Assembly: GCA_036267875.1 (NCBI GenBank) | Contig: DATAVE010000159.1 | Location: 1-20,236, forward strand | DNA: 20,236 bases | DNA from: DASZTV01 sp036267875 | GTDB lineage: Bacteria > Actinomycetota > Actinomycetes > JAFAQI01 | Reading direction: 5' to 3' | Shown: one piece after another, positions 6,840 to 13,739 of the stretch | How positions within the stretch are numbered: the stretch's first letter is position 1 | How the letters are laid out: each line of letters starts with the position of its first letter | Translations under genes and position numbers: made by a program | Notes under the pieces: model-generated | Seen by the model: only the letters and a program-made list of their open reading frames with translations | Database searches by the model: none | Told to the model about the DNA's origin: nothing

Positions 6840-7060
6840 CAGGTCATCCGTTCCGGAACAGGGTCGTATCCACCGGCGTGGAACGGGTGGCAGCGGGCGA
6901 GCCGACGAGCGGCCAGCCAGGCGCCGCGCACCGCCCCGAACTCGCTGACAGCAGCCATCGCATAGTCACTACACGAAGGGTGAAACCGACAATGTGGGGC
7001 AAACAGGGGCGAAACCCACCGTTTGTACGCGCGCAATACGACGAGCAAGACCGCTTTCAT
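6839..7060 (-). CDS. yidD: Membrane protein insertion efficiency factor YidD
   Basis: A 73-residue protein with the full YidD signature: RAYKRWVSPLF, then CRFHPSCSDYA (Cys24, Cys30) and RCHPFHAGGYDPVP (Cys57). It is a small membrane-associated protein thought to help YidC insert substrates. It is encoded directly before yidC. Its ATG start overlaps the rnpA stop (ATGA, 7057-7060) and its own stop overlaps yidC, so it should be translationally coupled on both sides. Confidence 0.95.
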   Translation of the reverse strand: MKAVLLVVLRAYKRWVSPLFAPHCRFHPSCSDYAMAAVSEFGAVRGAWLAARRLARCHPFHAGGYDPVPERMT

Positions 7061-7392
7061 CGATAGGCCTTCGCGAGCGCGGCATCGAGTGACTCACCGA
7101 GCGCCGCGGAGCTACGACCGGCCGATGCCGGGGTGGCCCGCACGACGAGTCGGGCTCCTGCGGGCAGCTCGCCCAAGCGCGCAGCCACCAGATGCTGCAG
7201 CCGGCGGCGGACCTGATTGCGTGTGACAGCAGGACCGACGACCTTGCCGACGACGAATCCGACCTTTGGAGCGGCCTCGGCGGGCTCACGATGAGCGTGC
7301 AGGACCAAGCCCGCCGCACTCACCCGACGACCCGATCGGGTGGCAAGGCGAAACTCCGCCGGACGGTGCAGCCGCGACGGCCGTGCCAGCAC
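7057..7392 (-). CDS. rnpA: Ribonuclease P protein component
   Basis: The protein is 111 residues from the GTG at 7392, which aligns with the usual N terminus (VLARPSRLHRPAEFR resembles the family pattern of a short lead, then R-L-R-R-x-x-(D/E)-F). The RNR motif, RNQVRRRLQ (58-66), contacts the RNase P RNA and tRNA leader. The core strand GFVVGKVVGPAVTRN is normal. It is the protein cofactor of the tRNA 5'-maturation ribozyme. A longer open frame begins at TTG 7410 and adds MFRSLL, but this falls in the palindrome arm. There is no Shine-Dalgarno before the GTG; instead the bases upstream on this strand are CCTCCT. The GTG overlaps by one base the stop of a small leader frame (TAGTG), suggesting coupled translation. 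Confidence 0.93.
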   Translation of the reverse strand: MLARPSRLHRPAEFRLATRSGRRVSAAGLVLHAHREPAEAAPKVGFVVGKVVGPAVTRNQVRRRLQHLVAARLGELPAGARLVVRATPASAGRSSAALGESLDAALAKAYR

Positions 7393-7541
7393 TAGGAGGC
7401 TGCGGAACAATGCCGTCCGTCGCGAGCGACGATCCGGGCGGCGGATGGCAAGGCGGAGGAGGAGCGTGGTAGCGGAGCTACCACCGACGACGACAACGAC
7501 ACCAGCCGTCGACCCGGGCGGCGCGCAGCAGGACAGCGCAT
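7392..7541 (-). CDS. Possible 49-residue leader ORF upstream of rnpA
   Basis: An ATG at 7541 is preceded on the minus strand by AGGAGG with 10 nt spacing. The frame runs 49 codons to TAG at 7394-7392. The last base of that stop is the first base of the rnpA GTG. The product is rich in Ser, Ala, Arg and Pro and I recognise no domain. The strong Shine-Dalgarno and the stop/start overlap support translation. Against it, the whole frame lies in a large palindrome that would hide or create such signals, and the composition is low in complexity. It may act only as a coupling leader for rnpA. Confidence 0.3.
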   Translation of the reverse strand: MRCPAARRPGRRLVSLSSSVVAPLPRSSSALPSAARIVARDGRHCSAAS

Positions 7542-7557
7542 TGTTCTGCAGCCTCCT
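7394..7557. repeat. About 164-bp imperfect palindrome between rpmH and rnpA
   Basis: The outer arms read AGGAGGCTGCGGAACAATGC from 7394 on the plus strand and AGGAGGCTGCAGAACAATGC from 7557 on the minus strand, 19 of 20 identical. The exact centre is a perfect hairpin, GTGGTAGC-GGA-GCTACCAC (7466-7484). Both have the same centre, about 7475. Between them, CGGCGGATGG and CGACGGCTGG (8 of 10) and flanking CCGGG blocks also pair, so the whole stretch is one degenerate inverted duplication. On the mRNA of the rpmH-rnpA operon it would fold into one long stem, placing AGGAGG against the CCUCCU just before rnpA. Confidence 0.75.
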
Positions 7558-7563
7558 GGGCTC

Positions 7564-7701
7564 TTAGGCCGAGATCGACGCGCGGCCCTTGCGGCGGCGA
7601 GTCGAGAGAATCGCGCGACCGGCACGCGTGCGCATCCGCAGCCGAAAGCCGTGCGTCTTCGCACGACGACGGTTGTTCGGCTGGAACGTCCGCTTGCTCA
7701 C
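7564..7701 (-). CDS. rpmH: 50S ribosomal protein L34
   Basis: A 45-residue, highly basic protein, MSKRTFQPNNRRRAKTHGFR at the start and ending RRRKGRASISA: a complete, typical bacterial L34. The GTG start at 7701 follows GAGG with suitable spacing (GTGAGGCACAAGTG). The longer frame to 7812 is only upstream extension. The gene is the first of the minus-strand operon and diverges from dnaA, an arrangement conserved in most bacteria. About 170 bp separate it from rnpA, more than the overlaps found in the rest of the operon. Confidence 0.97.
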   Translation of the reverse strand: MSKRTFQPNNRRRAKTHGFRLRMRTRAGRAILSTRRRKGRASISA

Positions 7702-7810
7702 TTGTGCCTCACACGGGGTAGCCGCAGCGCATTTGACTGCGGGACTGGTGGCGCGATTTCCCACCTGCGGCGGGCACGTACCGACCCGCGCAGGCACTAC
7801 GCGCCTAGCC

Positions 7811-7840
7811 AAGGTACGGGCGCCCTGTCAGGCGGGTCAA
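7811..7840 (-). promoter_or_regulatory. Candidate promoter of the rpmH operon
   Basis: On the minus strand TTGACC (7840-7835) and TACCTT (7816-7811) are separated by 18 nt, close to a housekeeping sigma-70 promoter. Transcription would start about 110 nt before rpmH. Called by eye from hexamers only. Confidence 0.4.
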
Positions 7841-7895
7841 ACGCCCGTCGGCGGGTACCAGATGAGCGCATGTCAAGACAACACGCCGTACCCGG

Positions 7896-7924
7896 TTGAA
7901 GCGCCCGTCACGTGCTGTTAGCGT
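7896..7924 (+). promoter_or_regulatory. Candidate dnaA promoter
   Basis: TTGAAG (7896-7901), a 17-nt spacer and TAGCGT (7919-7924) form a plausible housekeeping promoter. The start site would be near 7931, just ahead of the inverted DnaA-box pair at 7962-7982. This layout would allow DnaA to control its own transcription. It is inferred from sequence pattern only. Confidence 0.4.
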
Positions 7925-7961
7925 TTCGCCGCCGGCCTTCCCCAGGTAGCTCTTCGCACGA

Positions 7962-7982
7962 AGATCCACAGTCTGTGGATGG
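7962..7982. promoter_or_regulatory. Inverted pair of DnaA-box-like sites in the dnaA leader
   Basis: AGATCCACA (7962-7970) and TGTGGATGG (7974-7982) each match the DnaA box TTATCCACA at 7 of 9 bases. They face each other with 3 bp between, forming the perfect palindrome ATCCACA-GTC-TGTGGAT. The site lies just after the candidate dnaA promoter, so autoregulation by DnaA is a reasonable inference. Confidence 0.5.
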
Positions 7983-8077
7983 CGGTGTGGACGAGGTCCC
8001 CGCCGACGCTCAGAAACACCTTTACTAAGCGTCGAAAGACGTACTCGAATGCCCATGCCCTGCCGGAGGAGCGCCCA

Positions 8078-9484
8078 TTGTCCGACCAGGTCCTCGATCT
8101 CGATTCTGTCTGGACCCGAGCGATTGCCGGACTTGGCGAGGACGTGGTCTCCGCCCAGCAACGTGCGTGGCTACGTCTGACCAAGCCGCTAGCGCTGGTG
8201 CAGGACACAGTCGTGCTCGCCACGCCCAACGACTTCGCTCGCGACGTGCTCGACACCAGGCTGCGGCCATTGGTCGTCGATGCGCTCTCCCGCGAGCTCG
8301 CCCAGGACGTCCGGGTAGCGGTGACAGTCGAGTCAGAGACCGCCGAGCCCCCGAGCGACAGTTTCGGTGGCAGCGCCACGGTCGAGGAGGACCCGTACCC
8401 GGTCGAGGATGAGCCGGTTCCGCCGCCGACCTCGATCACCAAGCGCGGCGAGTCCGACCGACTGAACCCGAAGTACCAGTTCGAGACCTTCGTCATCGGC
8501 TCGAGCAACCGCTTCGCGCACGCTGCAGCGGTCGCGGTCGCCGAAGCGCCGGCCAAGGCCTACAACCCGCTGTTCATCTACGGCGACTCAGGACTTGGCA
8601 AGACTCACTTGCTGCACGCGATCGGTCACTACACGCGAGCGCTCGTGCCCGGCAGCCGCGTGCGGTACGTGAGCTCGGAGGAGTTCACGAACGACTTCAT
8701 CAACTCGATCCGTGATGGTCGCGGTGAGATGTTCCGCAAGCGGTACCGCAACATCGACGTACTGCTTGTCGACGACATCCAGTTCCTGGAGAACAAAGAG
8801 CAGACCCAGGAAGAGTTCTTCCACACGTTCAACACGCTCCACAACGCGAACTCGCAGATCGTCATCTCCTCCGACCGCACTCCCAAGCAGCTCGTCACGC
8901 TGGAGGACCGGCTGCGTAACCGGTTCGAGTGGGGTCTGATCACCGACGTTCAGCCGCCCGAGCTCGAGACCCGGATCGCGATCCTTCGCAAGAAGGCCGC
9001 GGCCGAGCGCCTCGATGCGCCCGCGGAGGTGCTGGAGTTCATCGCCAGCAAGATCTCCTCGAACATCCGCGAGCTCGAAGGCGCCCTGATCCGGGTCACG
9101 GCCTTCGCCAGCCTCAACCGGCAGGCGGTCGACCTCGCGCTCGCGGAGATCGTGCTCAAGGACCTGATCGCCGATGCAGCAGGTCCTGAGATCACCGCTT
9201 CGACGATCATGGCCCAGACCGCGGCGTACTTCTCCATCTCGATGGAAGACCTCTGCGGCTCCTCGCGCAGCCGAGTGCTTGTCCAGGCTCGCCAGGTCGC
9301 CATGTACCTGTGTCGTGAGCTCACGGAGCTCTCGCTGCCGAAGATCGGGCAGCACTTCGGCGGCCGCGACCACACCACGGTCATGCACGCGGACCGCAAG
9401 ATCCGCTCGCTCATGGCCGAGCGCCGATCGGTCTACACGCAGGTCAGTGAGCTGACCAACCGGATCAAGAGTCAGGCACGCTGA
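8078..9484 (+). CDS. dnaA: Chromosomal replication initiator protein DnaA
   Basis: The protein is 468 residues from the TTG at 8078. GGAGGA (8065-8070) lies 7 nt before it, and the protein then begins with the expected domain I (LDLDSVWTRAIAGL, QQRAWLRL). A variable acidic, Pro-rich linker (about 80-125) follows. The AAA+ domain has Walker A GDSGLGKT at 169-176, Walker B LLVDDIQF at 229-236 and sensor segments downstream. The C-terminal DnaA-box-binding domain IV carries the signature GGRDHTTV at 428-435. DnaA-ATP opens the origin, most likely the 318-bp gap directly downstream. The in-frame extension back to 7979 crosses the DnaA-box pair and is not family-like. The gene is intact. Confidence 0.97.
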   Translation: MSDQVLDLDSVWTRAIAGLGEDVVSAQQRAWLRLTKPLALVQDTVVLATPNDFARDVLDTRLRPLVVDALSRELAQDVRVAVTVESETAEPPSDSFGGSATVEEDPYPVEDEPVPPPTSITKRGESDRLNPKYQFETFVIGSSNRFAHAAAVAVAEAPAKAYNPLFIYGDSGLGKTHLLHAIGHYTRALVPGSRVRYVSSEEFTNDFINSIRDGRGEMFRKRYRNIDVLLVDDIQFLENKEQTQEEFFHTFNTLHNANSQIVISSDRTPKQLVTLEDRLRNRFEWGLITDVQPPELETRIAILRKKAAAERLDAPAEVLEFIASKISSNIRELEGALIRVTAFASLNRQAVDLALAEIVLKDLIADAAGPEITASTIMAQTAAYFSISMEDLCGSSRSRVLVQARQVAMYLCRELTELSLPKIGQHFGGRDHTTVMHADRKIRSLMAERRSVYTQVSELTNRIKSQAR

Positions 9485-9802
9485 TGACGGTCTGCGACGA
9501 CGCTGTTTCGCTCCGTACACAACCTGGGGACAACGCTGTGGACGTTTCCCTAGGACATCGTTCAATCCAGTGGCCGAACCAGGCCATCCCCAGGGACGTC
9601 GTGCCTCTGTCGGGTTCATCCACACCGTCGTGGGACGCGACATGCCGAGCTGACCTGGCACTTCGGTGGTTGTCTACATCGTCCACCGCCCCGATGACGA
9701 CAACCAGTTGATACATAACTTGTCTGACCAACCGCTTATCACCATGTGGACGGTTCAACACCTCACTGGCGTAGGGGAGACCCACGAGGGAAGGCGAGAC
9801 GC
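9485..9802. other. oriC: Probable chromosomal replication origin oriC
   Basis: The dnaA-dnaN gap holds a cluster of degenerate DnaA boxes. On the minus strand these are TTGTCCCCA (9525-9533, 8/9 to TTGTCCACA), ACGTCCACA (9537-9545, 7/9) and CCGTCCACA (9745-9753, 7/9). On the plus strand they are TCATCCACA (9616-9624, 8/9 to TTATCCACA), TTGTCTACA (9670-9678, 8/9), TCGTCCACC (9679-9687, 7/9) and TTATCACCA (9736-9744, 7/9). A short AT-richer stretch around 9708-9723 (GATACATAACTT) is the best candidate for unwinding. The position between dnaA and dnaN matches Streptomyces and mycobacterial origins. No perfect consensus box is seen. Confidence 0.8.
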
Positions 9803-10936
9803 GTGAAGATTCGAGTCGAGCGAGATGCATTCGCGGACGCCGTCGCCTGGGCGACGCGCATCCTTCCGCAAAAGGCCGCACTGCCCGTGCTCTCCGGTCT
9901 GCGGATCGAAGCCGGCGGCGATGCGGGAAGCGGGGTACGGCTGTCCGGGTTCGACTACGAGGTCTCGGCTCAGGCCAACCTGGATGTCACGGTTGCCGAA
10001 GCCGGCTCGGTGCTGATTCCCGGTCGGCTGCTCGCGGAGATCACTCGCAGCTTGCCGCCGCAGCCGATCGACCTCGCGACGGATGGCAGCCGGGTCGTTC
10101 TGACGTGTGGATCGTCCCGGTTCACGCTGCCGACGCTGCCGCTGGACGAGTACCCGTCGCTGCCTGAGATGCCGTCGGTATCCGGCACGGTCGGAAGCGA
10201 CGCGTTCGCGGCCGCCGTTGCGGCGGTCGCCGTTGCAGCTGGCCGCGACGACGCGCTGCCGGTCCTGACCGGGATCCGAGTCGAGATCGAGGGCGAGCAG
10301 ATGACGCTTGCCGCCACTGACCGCTACCGGCTGGCTGTGCGCACGTTGCGCTGGGCCCCGGAGGAGCCATCGATGCAGGCGACCGCGCTGGTCCCGGCGC
10401 GCACGCTCGCCGAGGCCGCGAAGTCGCTGACCTCCGGAGCGCACCTGTCGATAGCGTTGTCCTCGACCGGCTCGGGTGAAGGTCTGATCGGGCTCGCCGG
10501 CGGTGAGCGCTCGACAACGAGCCGCCTGCTTGACGGTGAGTTTCCGAAGTACCGCTCGTTGCTGCCGGAGACCTCTTCCGCGGTGGCAACGGTCGACGCC
10601 GCGGCGCTGACCGACGCGGTACGCCGAGTCGCACTCGTCGCGTCGCGTACCTCCCCGATCCGGCTGTCGTTCTCCAGTGACGGCATCAGCCTCGAGGCCG
10701 GCGGGCTGGACGACGCAGCTGCAACCGAATCGCTGCCGGCGGAGTTCGAGGGCGAGGCGCTGACCATCGCGTTCAACCCGACATACCTGCTCGACGGCTT
10801 GGGGTCGCTGGACTCTGACGCGGCGGCGTTGTCCTTCACCGGTCCGACCAAGCCGGCGGTGCTGACCGGCAAGGCCGATGGCGATGGCGCGACCGACCAC
10901 CGCTACTTGCTGATGCCGGTTCGGCTCGCTTCCTAG
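9803..10936 (+). CDS. dnaN: DNA polymerase III beta subunit (sliding clamp)
   Basis: The protein is 377 residues from the GTG at 9803 (MKIRVERDAFADAVAWATRI), the expected family N terminus. The frame open from 9746 only adds oriC-derived residues. Three clamp domains follow: about 1-125 (QKAALPVLSGLRIEA), 130-250 (GRDDALPVLTGIRVEIEG, then LAATDRYRLAVRTLRW) and 255-377, ending in the conserved YLLMPVRL. The ring dimer tethers polymerase III to DNA and serves as the landing pad for many partners. Length is normal. It is the first gene of the rightward replication cluster, with gnd 38 bp further on. Confidence 0.97.
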   Translation: MKIRVERDAFADAVAWATRILPQKAALPVLSGLRIEAGGDAGSGVRLSGFDYEVSAQANLDVTVAEAGSVLIPGRLLAEITRSLPPQPIDLATDGSRVVLTCGSSRFTLPTLPLDEYPSLPEMPSVSGTVGSDAFAAAVAAVAVAAGRDDALPVLTGIRVEIEGEQMTLAATDRYRLAVRTLRWAPEEPSMQATALVPARTLAEAAKSLTSGAHLSIALSSTGSGEGLIGLAGGERSTTSRLLDGEFPKYRSLLPETSSAVATVDAAALTDAVRRVALVASRTSPIRLSFSSDGISLEAGGLDDAAATESLPAEFEGEALTIAFNPTYLLDGLGSLDSDAAALSFTGPTKPAVLTGKADGDGATDHRYLLMPVRLAS

Positions 10937-10974
10937 TTCGTTCGTTTGGCCAAGACTCGCCCAGAGGAGACGTC

Positions 10975-11901
10975 ATGCAGCTCGGGATGATCGGCCTCGG
11001 TCGAATGGGCAGGAACATGGTCGAGCGGCTGCGCCGCGGCGGTCATGAGGTGGTTGGTTTCGATCTCTCGCCTGACTCGGGTCGCGACGTCGACAGCCTC
11101 GAGGCGCTGGTCGCGGGGCTCGCTAAGCCGCGCGCGATCTGGGTGATGGTGCCGGCGGGCAAGCCGACAAGTGAGTCGATCGAGAAGCTGGGCGAGCTGC
11201 TGGAGCCTGGCGACCTGGTCGTTGATGGCGGCAACTCGCGCTACACCGACGACCAGCTGCATTCCCTTGCGCTCGCCGAGAAGAACATCAACTTCGTTGA
11301 CTGCGGCGTCTCGGGTGGCGTGTGGGGGTTGACCGAGGGTTACGGCCTGATGGCAGGCGGCGACGACGCGAACATTGCCCGGATGCAGCCGATCTTCGAC
11401 ACGTTGCGCCCCGACCCCGAGTCGGGTTTCGTCCACGCCGGCAAGGTCGGCGCCGGCCACTTCACGAAGATGGTTCACAACGGCATCGAATACGGGATGA
11501 TGCAGGCCTACGCCGAGGGCTGGGAGTTGCTCGAGGCCACCGAGCTGGTGACGGACGTTCGCTCGACGTTTGCGTCCTGGCAGAAGGGGACCGTCGTCCG
11601 GTCCTGGCTGCTCGACCTCGCCGTCCGGGCGCTGGACGAAGACGAGCACCTCTCGCATCTCAAGGGCTTCGCGCAGGACTCGGGTGAAGGCCGGTGGACC
11701 GTCGAGGCGGGGATCGACCACGCCGTCCCGATGCCGGTGATCACCGCCGCGCTCTATGCCCGGTTCGCCTCCCGGCAGGACGACTCACCAGCGATGAAGA
11801 TGGTCGCGGCGTTGCGGGCGCAGTTCGGTGGTCACGCAGTCGAGTCAGCCGCGGGTGGTCCGTCCGGCCCTTCGTCGGCGGCGGACTCGCTTCAGACCTG
11901 A
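10975..11901 (+). CDS. gnd: 6-phosphogluconate dehydrogenase, decarboxylating (short form)
   Basis: A 308-residue protein, the short type of about 300 residues rather than the long type of about 470. The Rossmann motif MIGLGRMG (5-12) binds the dinucleotide. VDGGNSRY (83-90) and VDCGVSGGVWGLTEGYGLMAGG (108-129) are the 6PGDH substrate-binding signatures. The catalytic helix has Lys165 in FTKMVHNGIEYGMMQAYAEG. It converts 6-phosphogluconate to ribulose 5-phosphate with release of CO2, supplying reduced cofactor and pentose. GAGGAG lies just before the ATG. Short forms are often NAD-dependent, which I cannot settle here. Its place between dnaN and recF is usual for many Actinobacteria. The stop shares a base with the recF start (TGATG). 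Confidence 0.94.
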   Translation: MQLGMIGLGRMGRNMVERLRRGGHEVVGFDLSPDSGRDVDSLEALVAGLAKPRAIWVMVPAGKPTSESIEKLGELLEPGDLVVDGGNSRYTDDQLHSLALAEKNINFVDCGVSGGVWGLTEGYGLMAGGDDANIARMQPIFDTLRPDPESGFVHAGKVGAGHFTKMVHNGIEYGMMQAYAEGWELLEATELVTDVRSTFASWQKGTVVRSWLLDLAVRALDEDEHLSHLKGFAQDSGEGRWTVEAGIDHAVPMPVITAALYARFASRQDDSPAMKMVAALRAQFGGHAVESAAGGPSGPSSAADSLQT

Positions 11902-13025
11902 TGTACGTATCGAAGCTCTCGGCTACTGACTTCCGCTCCTACCCCCAGGTCGACCTCGATCTCGATGCCGGAATCACGGCATTCGTTGGCCCGAACGGGC
12001 AAGGCAAGACCAACCTGGTCGAGGCGATCGGCTACCTCGCGACGCTCGGCAGCCATCGGGTTGCGCAGGATGCGCCGTTGGTTCGCGAGGGTGCCGAACG
12101 CGCGGTCGTACGGGGGGTCGTCGTCCAGGATGACCGTAACGTGCTGCTCGAGGTCGAGATCACGCCCGGGAAGGCCAACCGCGCCCGCCGCGGTGGCGCA
12201 GCGTTGCCGAAGGCCCGTGACCTGCTCGGCACCTTGCGGACGGTGTTGTTCGCGCCCGAGGACCTGGCGATCGTCAAGGGCGACCCATCCGGGCGTCGGG
12301 ACTACCTCGACGAGCTGTTGGTCGCGCGGTCGCCTCGGTTCGCTGCCGTTCGCTCCGACTATGAGCGGGTGCTCAAGCAGCGCAACGCGCTCCTGAAGTC
12401 GGCCGGCCACGCCCGGCGGGCTGGGTCCGAGCTACGCACCCTCGATGTCTGGGACGCCCACATCGCCGAGGCCGGCGCCGCGTTGCTGGCCGGCCGCCAC
12501 GCGCTGGTGGATGCGCTGCGTCCGTTGCTGGACAAGGCATACGCCTCGGTCAGCGGCGGAGGTGGGCCGACAACGGTCGACTACCAGTCATCGGTCGCGC
12601 CGGAGATCGTGGGTACGACCGACCGCGAGCTGCTCTCCGCCGCGATGGCCGCGGCACTGGCGAGCAAGCGCGACGCGGAGCTCGATCGCGGATTGACGCT
12701 GGTGGGCCCACACCGTGACGACATCGTGTTGTCCATCGGGGGCCTGCCGGCCCGCGGCTATGCCAGTCACGGCGAATCGTGGTCGCTCGCGCTCGCCCTT
12801 CGGCTCGCCGGATATGACCTGCTGCGGGCTGACGGCGGCGAGCCGGTACTGATCCTCGATGACGTGTTTGCTGAGCTTGACGCGACCCGGCGGAAATCGC
12901 TCGCCGAGCTGGTCGGCCCTGCCGAGCAGGTGCTGATCACGGCCGCGGTTGCGGGGGACGTTCCCGAGCAGCTGGTCGGAGCGCGGGTGGACGTCGCGGC
13001 CGGGCAGGTCACGCGTGTCCGCTGA
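11901..13025 (+). CDS. recF: DNA replication and repair protein RecF
   Basis: The protein is 374 residues from the ATG at 11901, which overlaps the gnd stop (TGATG). It is an SMC/ABC-like ATPase with the Walker A motif GPNGQGKT (30-37), the ABC-type region around SHGESWSLALALRLAGYDLL and the Walker B LILDDVFAELD near residue 315. The N-terminal MYVSKLSATDFRSYPQVDL is the family hallmark. RecF, with RecO and RecR, loads RecA on gapped DNA at stalled forks. The frame open from 11694 is the gnd gene read in another phase. The protein is full length and all motifs are intact. Confidence 0.96.
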   Translation: MYVSKLSATDFRSYPQVDLDLDAGITAFVGPNGQGKTNLVEAIGYLATLGSHRVAQDAPLVREGAERAVVRGVVVQDDRNVLLEVEITPGKANRARRGGAALPKARDLLGTLRTVLFAPEDLAIVKGDPSGRRDYLDELLVARSPRFAAVRSDYERVLKQRNALLKSAGHARRAGSELRTLDVWDAHIAEAGAALLAGRHALVDALRPLLDKAYASVSGGGGPTTVDYQSSVAPEIVGTTDRELLSAAMAAALASKRDAELDRGLTLVGPHRDDIVLSIGGLPARGYASHGESWSLALALRLAGYDLLRADGGEPVLILDDVFAELDATRRKSLAELVGPAEQVLITAAVAGDVPEQLVGARVDVAAGQVTRVR

Positions 13026-13512
13026 CGACGACCCCGAAGCCGAAGCTCCGGATCCGGCGCGGCGGCTGCTCGCCCGAGCCCGGAAAACCAAACCGGTCCG
13101 CAAGATCGGCCAGCGCAAGAGCGCTGAGTCGAAGTGGAGCGGCGCCGGCCCGGACGTGCGCGACCCGGCATTGCTCGGTGGGTTGGTGGGCGACCTGGTC
13201 CGCGACCGCGATTGGCAGCGCACCCTCAACGCTGCAGGTATCGAGCCACGTTGGGCTCAGATTGTCGGCGAGGACGTCGCGGCGCACTGCCGTCCGGACC
13301 GCCTGGTCGACGGTGAGCTGACCGTGATCGCCGAGTCGACCGCATGGGCGACTCAGCTGCGACTGATGTCCCGGCAGGTGATGTCCCGGCTCACCGCCGA
13401 GGTCGGGCCCGGCGTCGTCACCAAGCTGCGGATTCATGGACCAACAGCGCCGGATTGGCGCCACGGGCCGCTGCGGGTGATGGGTCGAGGGCCTCGCGAC
13501 ACCTACGGATGA
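13015..13512 (+). CDS. dciA: DciA-type helicase loader (DUF721)
   Basis: The protein is 165 residues from the GTG at 13015, overlapping the end of recF by 11 nt. A charged, Arg/Lys-rich N terminus (1-50) leads to the DUF721 domain at about 65-145. The core pattern is NAAGIEPRWAQIVGEDVAAH, then LTVIAESTAWATQLRLMS and a closing VVTKLRIHGP. DciA is the ancestral partner of replicative helicase DnaB in bacteria that lack DnaC or DnaI, and Rv0004 is the mycobacterial equivalent at the same locus. It is placed with recF and gyrB exactly as in other Actinobacteria. The start could be slightly upstream, but GTG 13015 is the best coupled one. Confidence 0.92.
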   Translation: MSADDDPEAEAPDPARRLLARARKTKPVRKIGQRKSAESKWSGAGPDVRDPALLGGLVGDLVRDRDWQRTLNAAGIEPRWAQIVGEDVAAHCRPDRLVDGELTVIAESTAWATQLRLMSRQVMSRLTAEVGPGVVTKLRIHGPTAPDWRHGPLRVMGRGPRDTYG

Positions 13513-13739
13513 TCGGGTGAGTGTCGGCCGCACCGACTAATCTGGGGGCAATCGCGCTGATCGCGTCGTACACCCTTTCTTGGTCTCGTCCCGCGTGGGG
13601 GGACATCGGACCGCAGGGGATTGAGCGCCACGCCCCTCCACAGGTGCCCGAAACGGGCGGTTCTGACGTCGCGCGAGGGTAAGATGAAGCGTAAGCAATC
13701 TCCCCGCGTGGCTTAGACGCTCTTTGAGCAGGAGACTCG
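13513..13739. other. dciA-gyrB intergenic region
   Basis: This 227-bp gap contains a small hairpin GTCGG-CCGCA-CCGAC (13523-13537), just after dciA, and a perfect GCCCG-AAA-CGGGC hairpin (13646-13658). Neither has a U-tract. TAAGAT at 13680-13685 is a good -10 candidate for gyrB, although no convincing -35 lies 17-18 nt before it. Supercoiling-sensitive control of gyrase promoters is known in other bacteria, but I cannot show it here. Confidence 0.5.
13680..13685 (+). promoter_or_regulatory. Candidate -10 element of gyrB
   Basis: TAAGAT fits the TAnnnT actinobacterial -10 pattern. It would give a leader of roughly 48 nt before the TTG start. No clear -35 is present. Confidence 0.35.

Larger units (their letters stand above)
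7702..8077. other. rpmH-dnaA divergent intergenic region
   Basis: This 376-bp gap between the divergent rpmH and dnaA genes should contain the promoters of both operons. Candidate promoters are at 7811-7840 (minus) and 7896-7924 (plus), and an inverted pair of DnaA-box-like sites is at 7962-7982. The frames that cross it have no recognisable product. The dnaA 5' leader holds a clear Shine-Dalgarno at 8065-8070. Confidence 0.7.

Noticed and set aside
5697..6965. 422-codon plus-strand frame over yidC
   Set aside because: A high-GC shadow frame rich in Arg, Ala and Gly with no domain, opposite an intact yidC and yidD.
7589..7921. Plus-strand frame across rpmH and the dnaA upstream region
   Set aside because: Antisense to rpmH and then promoter DNA; no recognisable product.
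7979..8077. 33-residue N-terminal extension of DnaA
   Set aside because: It lacks a Shine-Dalgarno, crosses the DnaA-box palindrome and is unlike the family, while TTG 8078 has GGAGGA at 7 nt.
9485..9711. 75-codon plus-strand frame after dnaA
   Set aside because: It lies in oriC and matches no family. DnaA boxes explain the sequence better.
13646..13658. GCCCG-AAA-CGGGC hairpin as an intrinsic terminator
   Set aside because: No U-tract follows and the stem is only five pairs. It is kept only as part of the dciA-gyrB intergenic description.
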